43,922 nucleotides of DNA from contig NZ_PVNL01000102.1 in assembly GCF_002994635.1 (NCBI RefSeq), positions 1 through 43,922 on the forward strand, given 5' to 3'. Source of the DNA: Enhygromyxa salina (lineage in GTDB: Bacteria; Myxococcota_A; Polyangia; Nannocystales; Nannocystaceae). How positions within the stretch are numbered: the first letter of the stretch is position 1; every line of letters starts with the position of its first letter. The position numbers and the translations under genes are program-made. The notes below the pieces were generated by a model, which did no database searches, was not told where the DNA came from, and was given only the letters and a program-made list of their open reading frames with translations. Positions 8,018 through 16,000 of the stretch are shown here, in pieces.

Positions 8018-9409
8018 ATGCTGGGCGACGTGACAACGTCGAGCGATCTCCCTGCACAGCCTGACCCGACCATGCTCGCGTATGTCTGTGCCGAGTTTGC
8101 GATCGAACCCCCGCTCGGCGGATTCGTGGGCGAGCCGGGGCTGCAGGCCGGCGACGCGCTCCGGTCCGCGAGCGATCAGGGCCGGGCGATGGTCGCGATC
8201 GGGCTGCTGTATCGCCGCGTGTTCGTGACCCACGAGGTCGAGGAAGACGGGCAGTTTCGGGTGGTCGAGGCCGACGTCGACCTCGAGAAGCTGTCGCTCG
8301 AGCGGGTGAACGGAGCCGACGGCGCGCCGCTGTGCGTGATGGTCACCCACCTGGATCAGCAGATTGACCTGGGCGTGTGGGCGCAGGTGATCGGCGGGGT
8401 TCGGCTGCTGCTGCTCGACACCCACGTGGCGGACAACGGCCCCGACGCGCGCGAGCTGTGCCTGCGCCCGAGCTCGCCTGGTTCGACCATGCGGTCCCGC
8501 CAGGACGCCCTGCTGGGGAGCGCCAGTGAGCCGGTGCTCGCCGCGATCGGGGTGCACGCGCGGGTCCAGCACCACGCGGGCGGGCAGGTTGTCCAGGCGC
8601 GGGTGCACCTGCCCAGCTGGACGGCCGCGGACGTGGTCGAGACCCTCGCGCTCGGCGGCGCCCCGATCCGCGGGGCCAACCTCGCCGCGAGCGTGGCCAA
8701 GCTCAAGCCCCGGGCGCTGTGGAACCTGCGTGCGCGGGCGCGTGAGCACATGATCGAGCGGCTGTACGCGCGCGGGTTGCCGGCCGGGGACTCGGACGCG
8801 CTGTGGATCGGCTGCGCCGGGCGGCTCGGGGCCGGGCTGCGCACGGATCTGTTGTTCCACGATCTCGCGCGCCTCGGTCGGTTGCTCGATGATCCCCTCC
8901 ACGCCGTGCGCATGGTCTGCTCTGGCGCCGCCGATCCTGACGACGAACATGGTCAGGCGCAGCTGGCCAAGCTCATCGAGCTCTCGTGTGACCCTCGCTT
9001 CGAGGGGCGGATCGTGTTCGTGCCCGACTGGAACCTGGAGGTCGCGCGGATCCTGACCGAGGGTGTCGATCTATGGTTGGGGACCGCCACGCGAGGTCGG
9101 CCGGGCGAGAGCTGGGGGATCCGGGCGGCAGCCAACGGCGGCTTGAACCTCTCGATCGCCGAGGGCTGGTGGCCGGAGGTCGCCAGCGAGGACGACCATC
9201 AGCTCGGCTGGACCCTGGGTGGCGAGCGGATGTTCGACGAGCAGGCCGCCCAGGACGCCGTCGACTCGCGGATGCTGTTCGCGCTGCTGGAGACCGAGGT
9301 CGTGCCGAGCTTCTACGACTGGGACGGCGAAGCGATCCCCCAGCGCTGGGTCGAGCGTGTTCGTGCCTCGATGCGGACGATCCCCGCGGCCTTCGACGGG
9401 CAGCGGTAG
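8018..9409 (+). CDS. Degenerate alpha-glucan phosphorylase-like protein (GT35)
   Basis: The 463-residue protein aligns with glycogen/alpha-glucan phosphorylases at both ends. Near the start 'EFAIEPPLGGFVGEPGLQAG' and 'ALRSASDQGRAMVAIGLLYR' match the family's 'EFG-HESLPIYSGGLGVLAG' and 'LK-ASDLG-PLVGVGLLYR'. Later 'DPRFEGRIVFVPDWNLEVAR' and 'EGVDLWLGTATRGRPGESWG' match the C-terminal domain. The family is usually 550-850 residues; the middle part is missing here. The PLP lysine in the family's SGTSGMKAALNG is an Arg here (residue 369, SWGIRAAANG), and the phosphate-site YKR reads GLR. I infer no phosphorylase activity; a glucan-binding or regulatory role is possible. Confidence 0.8.
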   Translation: MLGDVTTSSDLPAQPDPTMLAYVCAEFAIEPPLGGFVGEPGLQAGDALRSASDQGRAMVAIGLLYRRVFVTHEVEEDGQFRVVEADVDLEKLSLERVNGADGAPLCVMVTHLDQQIDLGVWAQVIGGVRLLLLDTHVADNGPDARELCLRPSSPGSTMRSRQDALLGSASEPVLAAIGVHARVQHHAGGQVVQARVHLPSWTAADVVETLALGGAPIRGANLAASVAKLKPRALWNLRARAREHMIERLYARGLPAGDSDALWIGCAGRLGAGLRTDLLFHDLARLGRLLDDPLHAVRMVCSGAADPDDEHGQAQLAKLIELSCDPRFEGRIVFVPDWNLEVARILTEGVDLWLGTATRGRPGESWGIRAAANGGLNLSIAEGWWPEVASEDDHQLGWTLGGERMFDEQAAQDAVDSRMLFALLETEVVPSFYDWDGEAIPQRWVERVRASMRTIPAAFDGQR

Positions 9410-9479
9410 GCGCCGAGTGACGCCTGAAATTGGCTTTGAGCGCTCGGAAATCGCGGACGGACCTGGTGTCTACTCGGCG

Positions 9480-9842
9480 GTGACCAAACGACTGTTCGAA
9501 TTGGTGTTGCTGCTGGCTGTGGCTGGCTGCGCGGATCGAGGCATCGTCGACAACGAGGAGGGCGAGACCGGCGGCCCGGAGCCCGGCGAGCTCTACGGCG
9601 AGTGCATGGACGCGAGCGATTGCTTCGACGAGTGGTGTGTACATCCCGCCAACGAACCGGGCTTTTGCACCTACCCATGCGAGCAGGGCTGCGCGACCGA
9701 GCTCGGCGAGCCCACGACCTGTCTGACCGTCGAGGGGGAGGGGGTCTGCGCGCTCGAGTGCAGCGCCAGCGGGACATGTCCAACCGGGATGCGCTGTGAA
9801 CAGATCGAGTCTGCCGGGCAAGCGCGGTCGATCTGTTTTTGA
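9480..9842 (+). CDS. Small Cys-rich lipoprotein
   Basis: The 120-residue product begins at GTG 9480 (MTKRLFELVLLLAVAGCADR), giving a standard lipobox AVAGC. The open frame runs further upstream, inside the phosphorylase-like gene, but that part is a shadow. Mature sequence has a short acidic linker and then about twelve Cys in pairs ('GECMDASDCFDEWCV', 'CTYPCEQGCATELG', 'GTCPTGMRCEQI'), resembling disulfide-rich modules common in myxobacterial surface lipoproteins. Function unknown. It ends 28 bases before the amylase start, so the two may be linked in expression. Confidence 0.7.
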   Translation: MTKRLFELVLLLAVAGCADRGIVDNEEGETGGPEPGELYGECMDASDCFDEWCVHPANEPGFCTYPCEQGCATELGEPTTCLTVEGEGVCALECSASGTCPTGMRCEQIESAGQARSICF

Positions 9843-9858
9843 GCGCCGCGCGCCGGCG

Positions 9859-9864
9859 TATCAT
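9859..9864 (+). promoter_or_regulatory. Candidate -10 element, TATCAT
   Basis: TATCAT ends six bases before the ATG at 9871, and there is no Shine-Dalgarno sequence. This spacing would put transcription start on the start codon. No good -35 was found. It is one of several such sites in the window. Confidence 0.3.
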
Positions 9865-9870
9865 CCGGTG

Positions 9871-11898
9871 ATGTCCCGCTCGTTGCTCACCTGTGTGTCT
9901 GTGGTGCTGCTCTCGACCGCCTGTCGGGGCGACGACTCGGTCGACGAGAGCCTTGGGTTCGGGACCGGGACCGAAGAGATCGCGACGACGACCTTCACGG
10001 GCGACGGCGACGGGGATCCTGGTGACGGCGACGGCGACGGCGATGGCGACGGCGATGGCGATGGTGATGGCGACGGGGATCCCGGCGACGGCGACGGTGA
10101 CGGTGACGGTGACGGCGACGGTGACGGTGACGGCGACCCAGTCGGCGAGCGATCCGTCATCTACCAGCTGGTCGTGCGGCACTTCGGAAACACCAACCAA
10201 ACCCGGGCCGTCGACGGCTCCCTGGCGCAGAACGGCGTCGGCAAGTTCAGCGACATCGACGAGGTCGCGCTCGACGAGCTGGTCGGCCTCGGGGTCACCC
10301 ACGTGTGGCTGACGGGGGTGCTGCGCCAGGCGACCCTGACCAACTACCAGGGCTACGGCATGCCCGCCGATGACCCTGACATCGTCAAGGGCCGCGCCGG
10401 TTCGTTCTACGCGGTCCGCGATTACTACGATGTCAGCCCAGACTACGCGATGGACCCGACCATGCGCATGCAGGAGTTCGATCAGCTGGTCGCGCGGGTT
10501 CACGCTGCGCAGCTGCGGGTGTTGATCGACTTCGTGCCCAACCACGTCGCGCGCAGCTACGCCTCGGTCGTGGAGCCGGACACCGACTTTGGGGCCGATG
10601 ACAATCAGGGCGTGTTCTTTGCGCCCAGCAACAATTTTTTCTACCTGCCAGGGCAGAGCCTGAGCCTGACCAAGCCGCCGGGGTGGAACCCGCCGGGGTT
10701 CAGCTTTGACGGCGCGTTTCCGCCTGAGGACGGCAGCCCCGGGAACACGCCCAAGGTCACCGGGAACAACCAGAGCTCACCGTCGCCCGCGGACACCGAC
10801 TGGTACGAGACCATCAAGCTCAATTGGGGGTTTGACTTTGCCAACCAGGTCGAGGCGTTTGATCCGATGCCTGACACCTGGGTGAAGATGGACGCGATCA
10901 TTGCGTACTGGCAGGATCACGGCGTAGACGGGTTCCGCTGCGACTTTGCCCACTTTGTCCCGGCCCCGGCGTGGGAATGGTTGATCGATCAGGCCCGCGG
11001 GCGGGATCCAGACGTGTACTTCATCGCCGAGGCCTACGCCGATCTGGACGGGCTGCTGGCTGCGGGGTTTGACGCCGTGTACCACGACGCGTCGTACGAC
11101 GAGCTCAAGCGGCTGTATCAGGGCAACGCGTCGCAGAGCTCGTACGCGAACGTCATGTTGGCGCTCGACGACGACGCGCGGCCTCGCTATGCCCAGTATC
11201 TGGAGAACCACGACGAGCGGCGGATCGCCTCGCCGATCGTGCAGGGGCCGAACCCCGACGACTCTGGGTTTGGCTCGGCGGCCGCGGGCTACCAGCTGGC
11301 GCCGCTGGCGTTCCTGTACAGCAACGGCCCCGTGCTGGTCTACAACGGCCAGGAGGTCGGCGAGGTCGGCGGCGGCGAAGAGGGGTTTGGCAAGGACGAC
11401 GGGCGGACGTCGATCTTCGACTATTGGTCGCTCGAGCAGCTGTCCAAGTGGGTCAACGATGGCGCGTTCGATGGTGGTGGCCTGGCGGCCGAGCAGGTCG
11501 CGCTGCGGAGCTTTTACGCGGACTTGCTGGCGCTCGCGCAGGATCCGGCGGCGCTGGGGTCTAGCTACTGGGGTCTCGAGTACTTCAATAACCCGGGCAT
11601 GTTCGTGGACTGCCCGGACGGGTTTTATACGTTCGCTCGGTTCCAGCCAGGCGCGGGGCGGTTGCTGGTGGTGGTGGCCAACTTCACGCCGGGCCAGAGC
11701 GCCGCAGGGCCGGTGCGGCTGCCACAGGATCTGCTGGACGCGGCTGGGTTGGCGGCGGAGGTCGAGGTGAGGAAGGTGCTCGATCGCAGCGGTGGGGTCG
11801 ACGTGATGGTGGCTGGCGTGACGCTGGCCCAGCTGGCGAGCGACGGGTTTGTGGCGGACGTCGAGGATCAGAGCGCGTACGTGTTCGTGATCGAGTGA
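9871..11898 (+). CDS. GH13 alpha-amylase family lipoprotein
   Basis: The 675-residue protein has a lipoprotein leader (MSRSLLTCVSVVLLSTAC), a (Gly-Asp)n spacer at about 44-89, then a GH13 barrel. All four conserved regions are present: I DFVPNHV (Asp220), II GVDGFRCDF (nucleophile Asp358), III YFIAEAY (acid/base Glu387) and IV LENHDERR (Asp448). A C-terminal beta domain follows. Catalytic residues are intact, so an active glucan hydrolase or transferase is likely, anchored outside the cytoplasm. The start at 9871 is preferred to an in-frame ATG at 9796 because it begins the leader. Its neighbours include a phosphorylase-like gene, and glgC/glgA lie 29 kb downstream. Confidence 0.93.
   Translation: MSRSLLTCVSVVLLSTACRGDDSVDESLGFGTGTEEIATTTFTGDGDGDPGDGDGDGDGDGDGDGDGDGDPGDGDGDGDGDGDGDGDGDPVGERSVIYQLVVRHFGNTNQTRAVDGSLAQNGVGKFSDIDEVALDELVGLGVTHVWLTGVLRQATLTNYQGYGMPADDPDIVKGRAGSFYAVRDYYDVSPDYAMDPTMRMQEFDQLVARVHAAQLRVLIDFVPNHVARSYASVVEPDTDFGADDNQGVFFAPSNNFFYLPGQSLSLTKPPGWNPPGFSFDGAFPPEDGSPGNTPKVTGNNQSSPSPADTDWYETIKLNWGFDFANQVEAFDPMPDTWVKMDAIIAYWQDHGVDGFRCDFAHFVPAPAWEWLIDQARGRDPDVYFIAEAYADLDGLLAAGFDAVYHDASYDELKRLYQGNASQSSYANVMLALDDDARPRYAQYLENHDERRIASPIVQGPNPDDSGFGSAAAGYQLAPLAFLYSNGPVLVYNGQEVGEVGGGEEGFGKDDGRTSIFDYWSLEQLSKWVNDGAFDGGGLAAEQVALRSFYADLLALAQDPAALGSSYWGLEYFNNPGMFVDCPDGFYTFARFQPGAGRLLVVVANFTPGQSAAGPVRLPQDLLDAAGLAAEVEVRKVLDRSGGVDVMVAGVTLAQLASDGFVADVEDQSAYVFVIE
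10000..10137 (+). repeat. (Gly-Asp)n coding hexamer repeat, amylase linker
   Basis: GGCGAC-type hexamers with synonymous variation encode about 22 Gly-Asp pairs, interrupted by two Pro (GDP). It is an acidic flexible spacer between lipid anchor and catalytic domain. Confidence 0.95.
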
Positions 11899-11911
11899 AC
11901 ACTCGGGCTAG

Positions 11912-11925
11912 GGCGGCGATCCGCC
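11912..11925 (+). terminator. Short hairpin after the amylase gene
   Basis: GGCGG (11912-11916) pairs with CCGCC (11921-11925) across a four-base loop, 14 bases after the amylase stop. There is no T tract, so support is weak. Confidence 0.25.
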
Positions 11926-12079
11926 TGAGCGAAAAGTTTGCGGCATGTCTGGCGCGAACGCAGCTGGGCAATGACGCTGTGGCCGCGCGAGTCGGGTAAG
12001 CGCGATTTGTCTTGGCGCTGCGAACGCGCGATCAAGCTCGGGTGCGCACGGTCTATACTGTTGGCACGGAGTGGCTGAC

Positions 12080-12832
12080 ATGGCTGTCACGGGCGCGTCT
12101 GAAAGTTGTGGTGCGGCGGCGGCAATGCTCGTCTCGTTAAATTTGTGCGGGTGTTTGATCGACATCAACCCGCTGTTCGTGGGTGATGGCACCGACACTC
12201 GGAACAGCGCCGCGACCAGCGTGGCTCTGGATGAGAGCAGCGGCGTTGAGAACGGCGACGGCGACGGAGACGGAGACGGCGACGGCGATGGCGACGGTGA
12301 CGGCGATGGCGACGGTGACGGCGACGGCGACGGCGACGGGGACGGCGACGGCGACGGCGACGGCGATGGTGACGGTGACCCCACGACGGGCGATGGCGAC
12401 TGCACCGACCCCGTTGCTCCGGGCAGCGATCAGTGCCCGGCCATCTGCACCAGCTGCAGCGGCAACGTGTGCACGATCGAGTGCACGGGAAGCAGCGTGT
12501 GCGAGGGGCTCGATATCGTATGCCCCCAGGACTACGAATGTGCAGTGATCTGCCAAGGTAGCGACGCCTGCGACACAGGCAGCGTGACCTGTCCGGAGCT
12601 CTACGCTTGCTCGCTGAGCTGCGAAGGCGGCAACGATGCGTGCGGGGACCTCCCGTTGAGGTGTGGTCAGGGCTCGTGCTCGATCACCTGCGGGGCCTCG
12701 ACCAACGCGTGCAAGGGCACTTCGGTCGAGTGCGGCGCCGGAGCGTGCAGTGCGACGTGCATCGACAAGGAGAAGTCGCAGCCCGCGAGCATGCCGGGCT
12801 GCGATGCGTCGTGTTCGTGCACGCAGTGTTGA
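12080..12832 (+). CDS. Lipoprotein with GD spacer and tandem Cys repeats
   Basis: The 250-residue product starts at ATG 12080, eight bases after GGAG; a GTG at 12071 is in frame but less well placed. The leader contains a lipobox-like LNLCGC. Then comes a (Gly-Asp)21 spacer and a Cys-rich region of about 120 residues. This region is built from about four tandem units of 22-24 residues with the pattern C-x3-C-x(5-7)-C-x6-C, for example 'ECAVICQGSDACDTGSVTC' and 'SCSITCGASTNACKGTSVEC'. The regular Cys ladder suggests a stacked disulfide solenoid on the cell surface. I do not recognise a named family. TATACT at 12054-12059 may be its -10. Confidence 0.75.
   Translation: MAVTGASESCGAAAAMLVSLNLCGCLIDINPLFVGDGTDTRNSAATSVALDESSGVENGDGDGDGDGDGDGDGDGDGDGDGDGDGDGDGDGDGDGDGDGDPTTGDGDCTDPVAPGSDQCPAICTSCSGNVCTIECTGSSVCEGLDIVCPQDYECAVICQGSDACDTGSVTCPELYACSLSCEGGNDACGDLPLRCGQGSCSITCGASTNACKGTSVECGAGACSATCIDKEKSQPASMPGCDASCSCTQC
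12254..12379 (+). repeat. (Gly-Asp)21 coding hexamer repeat
   Basis: 126 uninterrupted bases of GGN-GAY encode 21 Gly-Asp pairs, the purest such tract in the window. Codons vary (GGC/GGT/GGA/GGG, GAC/GAT), so the array is conserved more in protein than in DNA. Confidence 0.95.
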
Positions 12833-12864
12833 CCAGCCGCGACGGGCCTCCAAGGCGGCAGCGG

Positions 12865-13329
12865 TCACCGAACGCCGGCGGGCGCGATGCGCCTCGACGG
12901 TGCGAGCTCACGAATCCGGCTCTCGTTGCGAGCCTGACTCATCACGACGAGCGCGAGCGTGGTGATGACGAACGCGATCGCTCCAAAGATCGGCTGGAGC
13001 AGCGAGATATATCCGATCATCATGATCAGTCCGCCGATCCAGGCGACCGACAATCCGCCCATGACCAGGTGCCCCCACAATGACCACGGCCGACGCTGCA
13101 GCGTGGCGATAGCGACCACCAGCGGAAAGATCCCGTTGAGCAGCAGAAACATCAGGGCAGGGACCGTGTAGTCGCTAAAGGCCGTGCCAACCAGCGAGTC
13201 GGTGCTCCACCCCAGATTGGTGCCGTCGGTTGCCGACAGCAACGCGACGCCGCTCAGGACGCCCCCAATCGCCAGGGCGAAGTCCAGCAAGACGATCATA
13301 CCTTCGGTGATCGATATCCGGGCGTCCAT
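12865..13329 (-). CDS. Four-helix integral membrane protein
   Basis: The 154-residue protein has four hydrophobic segments (about 12-32, 53-75, 82-107 and 110-130). The loop after the first contains 'GTNLGWSTDSLVGTAFSDY', which resembles small uncharacterised inner-membrane proteins of actinobacteria and myxobacteria with a 'tPFsDYtvPGl' motif between TM1 and TM2. The C-terminus is basic and cytoplasmic by the positive-inside rule. Function unknown. It lies 112 bases downstream of the transglutaminase gene on the same strand and could be its distal operon member. Confidence 0.7.
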   Translation of the reverse strand: MDARISITEGMIVLLDFALAIGGVLSGVALLSATDGTNLGWSTDSLVGTAFSDYTVPALMFLLLNGIFPLVVAIATLQRRPWSLWGHLVMGGLSVAWIGGLIMMIGYISLLQPIFGAIAFVITTLALVVMSQARNESRIRELAPSRRIAPAGVR

Positions 13330-13441
13330 TGTTGGAGCCTAGCTCTTCATGCCTATTGGCCAGCCGCAACATCTACACGTTCATGCGCGCTGGCGCGCAG
13401 GCACTGCACGGCCGATGCGACCTGGACCCGAAGTGCCAGGA

Positions 13442-16000
13442 TTAGCGAGCGCGCAGCACCGTCGTCGGGTCAATGACACCGAGCGCCCGTCGCCACAAAG
13501 GCGCCGAGAGGGGCAGCTCGCCGCGGATGCCCGCGAGGCCCTCGTGCCAGACGTTGGTGTTGAACTCGGGCCGCTCGGGCATCGGCACGCTGGGATCACC
13601 GAGCGCGGCGGCGACGTGCATCGACGTGAGACCGGCGAGGCTGGGCGCGCGCTTGTCGAGCCGGCGGGCGAACGCCTCGCGGGTCTCGCCGTAGCGGCGC
13701 GTGAGCCCGGCGTCGCTGAGCATGTCGATCGCGGCGCGGTAGCCGACCCGGGGCAGGTGCTTCTGCGCGGCGTACCGGGGGATCACGCGGCGCCAGACCT
13801 TGGCGGCGTAGAGGACCAGCACGGCGATGAGCAGGAAGAACAGGAACCCGAACGCGATGTCGCGCCCAAAATTGCGGCGCTCGGCCGGCTCTTCGCCGTC
13901 CTCGCCGGCTTCGTCGGTCTCGTTGCGGGCCATGTCGCCCAACAGGTCGGCGAGATCGTCGTCCATCGGAGTGCCCGGCGGATCCAGGTTTTGCTGGGCG
14001 GCGATGTCGAGGATCACCCAGCCGACGCCCTCGAGGTACAGCTCGGGCCAGGCGTGGGCGTCGCTGCCTCGGATCACGATCGTGGAGCCGCGGCGCTCGT
14101 CCTCCGTGATGTGATACCCGGTGCCGACCCGGGCGGGGATCCCCAGGCTGCGCCACATGTACACGGCGGCGTGGGCAAAGTGCACGCAATATCCGATGCG
14201 ATTGCCAAACAGGAAGTCACCAGTCGGCTCGGCCACGCCAGCGTGGCGCTCGGCGGTCGAGTAGGTCAGCTCGCGGTCCATCCACAGCTTGATCGCCAGC
14301 GCGCGCATGAATGGGTCTTGGCCGTACTGGGCGGGGAGCTCCTGGATCAGCTCATTGGCGAGATCCCGATAGCGCGGGTCGTCGGGCAGCGCCGTGTAAA
14401 ATTGCCATTGCGCGTCGGTCCAGGTCGAGTCCCCGGGCGCGTGACCAATGAGCTGCTCGAACTCGTAGTCGGGCGCGAGCGAGACGAAGCTGTAGGCTCG
14501 CAGGAACCGCGCGGGGTTGGGGTTGAGCTCGGGCTTCATGGAGATCGCCGACTCGAGCGCGAACGGCTGGGCGTGCTTGGCCAGCAGCACCACGTCGGCG
14601 TGGACGGTGGTGTGCAGCGCCTCGGGCGGGATCTCGGGGACGTTGGTGGGGCGGGCTGGAAATCGCCGCAGGATGTCCTTGTCGACGTCGGGACGGACCG
14701 GGGCGACCAGCCGCGAGCCGTTGAAGTGTGACCACGCGTCCTGGCGAAAGTAGAACGCCTGCGTGGGCGGGCTGTAGTCGTCGCCGAGCAGGACCACGGC
14801 CATGGGCGCGGGCTTGGTGCCCTCGGACGGTTGTTGATCGAGGTTGGGCTGCTGCTGCTGCTGGCCCTGGCCGCCCTGCTGGTCTTGCTGCTGCTGACCT
14901 TGGCCCTGGCCCTGTTGGTCTTGCTGTTGCTGGCCCTGGCCCTGGCCCTGCTGGTCTTGCTGTTGCTGCTGACCGCCGCCTTGGCCCTGTTGGTCTTGCT
15001 GCTGGCCCTGGCCGCCGCCCTGGCCCTGTTGGTCTTGCTGCTGCTGGCCCTGACCGCCGCCTTGGCCCTGCTGGTCCTGCTGCTGCTGGCCACCACCGCC
15101 TTGGCCCTGCTTGTCCTGGGTTTTTTCTTGGCCCTCGCCGTCACCCTCGTCTGGCTTCTTGTCGCCGCCGGGGCCGTAGCCGCCGCTCTCCGTGGGCTTG
15201 GGTGGATCGCCGATCTGTGACTCGGTCAGGCCCAGATCACTGTTGGCCTGCGGCTGTGGCAGGCCTTCGACCTGCAACAACAGCAGCGCGAGCATCACGA
15301 TGACCAAGAGCCCGCCGATCGAGGCCAGCGAGACCCGACGCTCGGACTCGGCCACCAGCAAGCTCGCGAGCACGACGACCGAGATCGCGCCGATCGTGAG
15401 CAGCACGTCGGCCGGATCATAGCCGTGCTGCCAGGCCCAGTCGGACAGCCACAGCGGCCGGGCGATCACGCCCTCGCGGTGGCTGGCGAACATCGAGGCC
15501 ACGCTGGCGCCAACCACCGCGAGCTCGAGGCCGATCAGGGCCTTGTGGCGGGCGGCCATGACCCGCAGCGCGCCCGTGACCCCGAGCGCGAGCACGAAGA
15601 AGCGCAGCACCGAGCTCAGCCCCAGCGTGGCGCCGGGGCCGATCGCGGCGGGGATCACCCGGACCTCGGTCACGAGATCCGCGACCCACCAGCCGAGCCC
15701 TGCCGCAGCGACGATCGCGACGACCAGCGCGATCAGCCGGGTCTTGGTCCGCGCGAGCAGCTCACCGCTGGCGACCCCCGCGACCGCGCCGAGCATGGCC
15801 GCGACCAGCCCGGCCGAGGTCGCGATGCCCCACGCGAGCGCGAGCGCGGCCATGGCCATGGCCCCCGCGCGGATCAGGTGACGGCTGGCCCGCAGCCAGG
15901 CGAGCAAGCGCTCACCCATGGTCGTGGGCGGCTTGACCGGGCGGCCGGTGTGCTCGGCCTCGAGCCGCTCGAGCTCTTGTTGTAGTTCGCGTCGACCCAT
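13442..16000 (-). CDS. TgpA-like membrane transglutaminase/protease
   Basis: The 852-residue protein has an N-terminal block of hydrophobic segments (about 40-270), a Gln/Gly/Asp-rich linker (about 295-385), a transglutaminase-like domain and a C-terminal transmembrane helix (near 720-745) followed by a cytoplasmic tail resembling DUF4129. The catalytic triad is visible: Cys605 (GYCVHFA), His649 (SDAHAWPE) and Asp665 (GWVILDIA). TgpA-like proteins act on peptides or cell-wall material outside the membrane. The ATG at 16000 directly follows the TAG of the DUF58 gene, so the pair is translationally coupled. The usual third partner, a MoxR ATPase, is not adjacent. Confidence 0.9.
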   Translation of the reverse strand: MGRRELQQELERLEAEHTGRPVKPPTTMGERLLAWLRASRHLIRAGAMAMAALALAWGIATSAGLVAAMLGAVAGVASGELLARTKTRLIALVVAIVAAAGLGWWVADLVTEVRVIPAAIGPGATLGLSSVLRFFVLALGVTGALRVMAARHKALIGLELAVVGASVASMFASHREGVIARPLWLSDWAWQHGYDPADVLLTIGAISVVVLASLLVAESERRVSLASIGGLLVIVMLALLLLQVEGLPQPQANSDLGLTESQIGDPPKPTESGGYGPGGDKKPDEGDGEGQEKTQDKQGQGGGGQQQQDQQGQGGGQGQQQQDQQGQGGGQGQQQDQQGQGGGQQQQQDQQGQGQGQQQQDQQGQGQGQQQQDQQGGQGQQQQQPNLDQQPSEGTKPAPMAVVLLGDDYSPPTQAFYFRQDAWSHFNGSRLVAPVRPDVDKDILRRFPARPTNVPEIPPEALHTTVHADVVLLAKHAQPFALESAISMKPELNPNPARFLRAYSFVSLAPDYEFEQLIGHAPGDSTWTDAQWQFYTALPDDPRYRDLANELIQELPAQYGQDPFMRALAIKLWMDRELTYSTAERHAGVAEPTGDFLFGNRIGYCVHFAHAAVYMWRSLGIPARVGTGYHITEDERRGSTIVIRGSDAHAWPELYLEGVGWVILDIAAQQNLDPPGTPMDDDLADLLGDMARNETDEAGEDGEEPAERRNFGRDIAFGFLFFLLIAVLVLYAAKVWRRVIPRYAAQKHLPRVGYRAAIDMLSDAGLTRRYGETREAFARRLDKRAPSLAGLTSMHVAAALGDPSVPMPERPEFNTNVWHEGLAGIRGELPLSAPLWRRALGVIDPTTVLRAR
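14849..15117 (-). repeat. Gln/Gly/Asp-rich tandem repeat linker
   Basis: Imperfect repeats encode units such as QQQQDQQGQGGGQG and QQQDQQGQGQG about eight times. The tract lies between the membrane block and transglutaminase domain, presumably outside the membrane. Its complement encodes Leu-rich frames that are not real genes. Confidence 0.9.

Noticed and set aside
9861..10160. Minus-strand Ser-Pro repeat frame opposite the amylase linker
   Set aside because: It is the complement of the (Gly-Asp)n DNA repeat. Similar SPSP frames occur at 11908-12405, 19090-19512 and 21590-22066, all opposite GD tracts.
12062..12076. TGGCACGGAGTGGCT as a sigma-54 -24/-12 promoter
   Set aside because: The GG to GC distance is one base short and the TTGC half is absent; the site also runs almost up to the start codon at 12080.
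14831..15220. Plus-strand Leu-rich frame that looks like a membrane protein
   Set aside because: It is the complement of the Gln/Gly-rich linker of the transglutaminase; no start signal, and composition is explained by the repeat.
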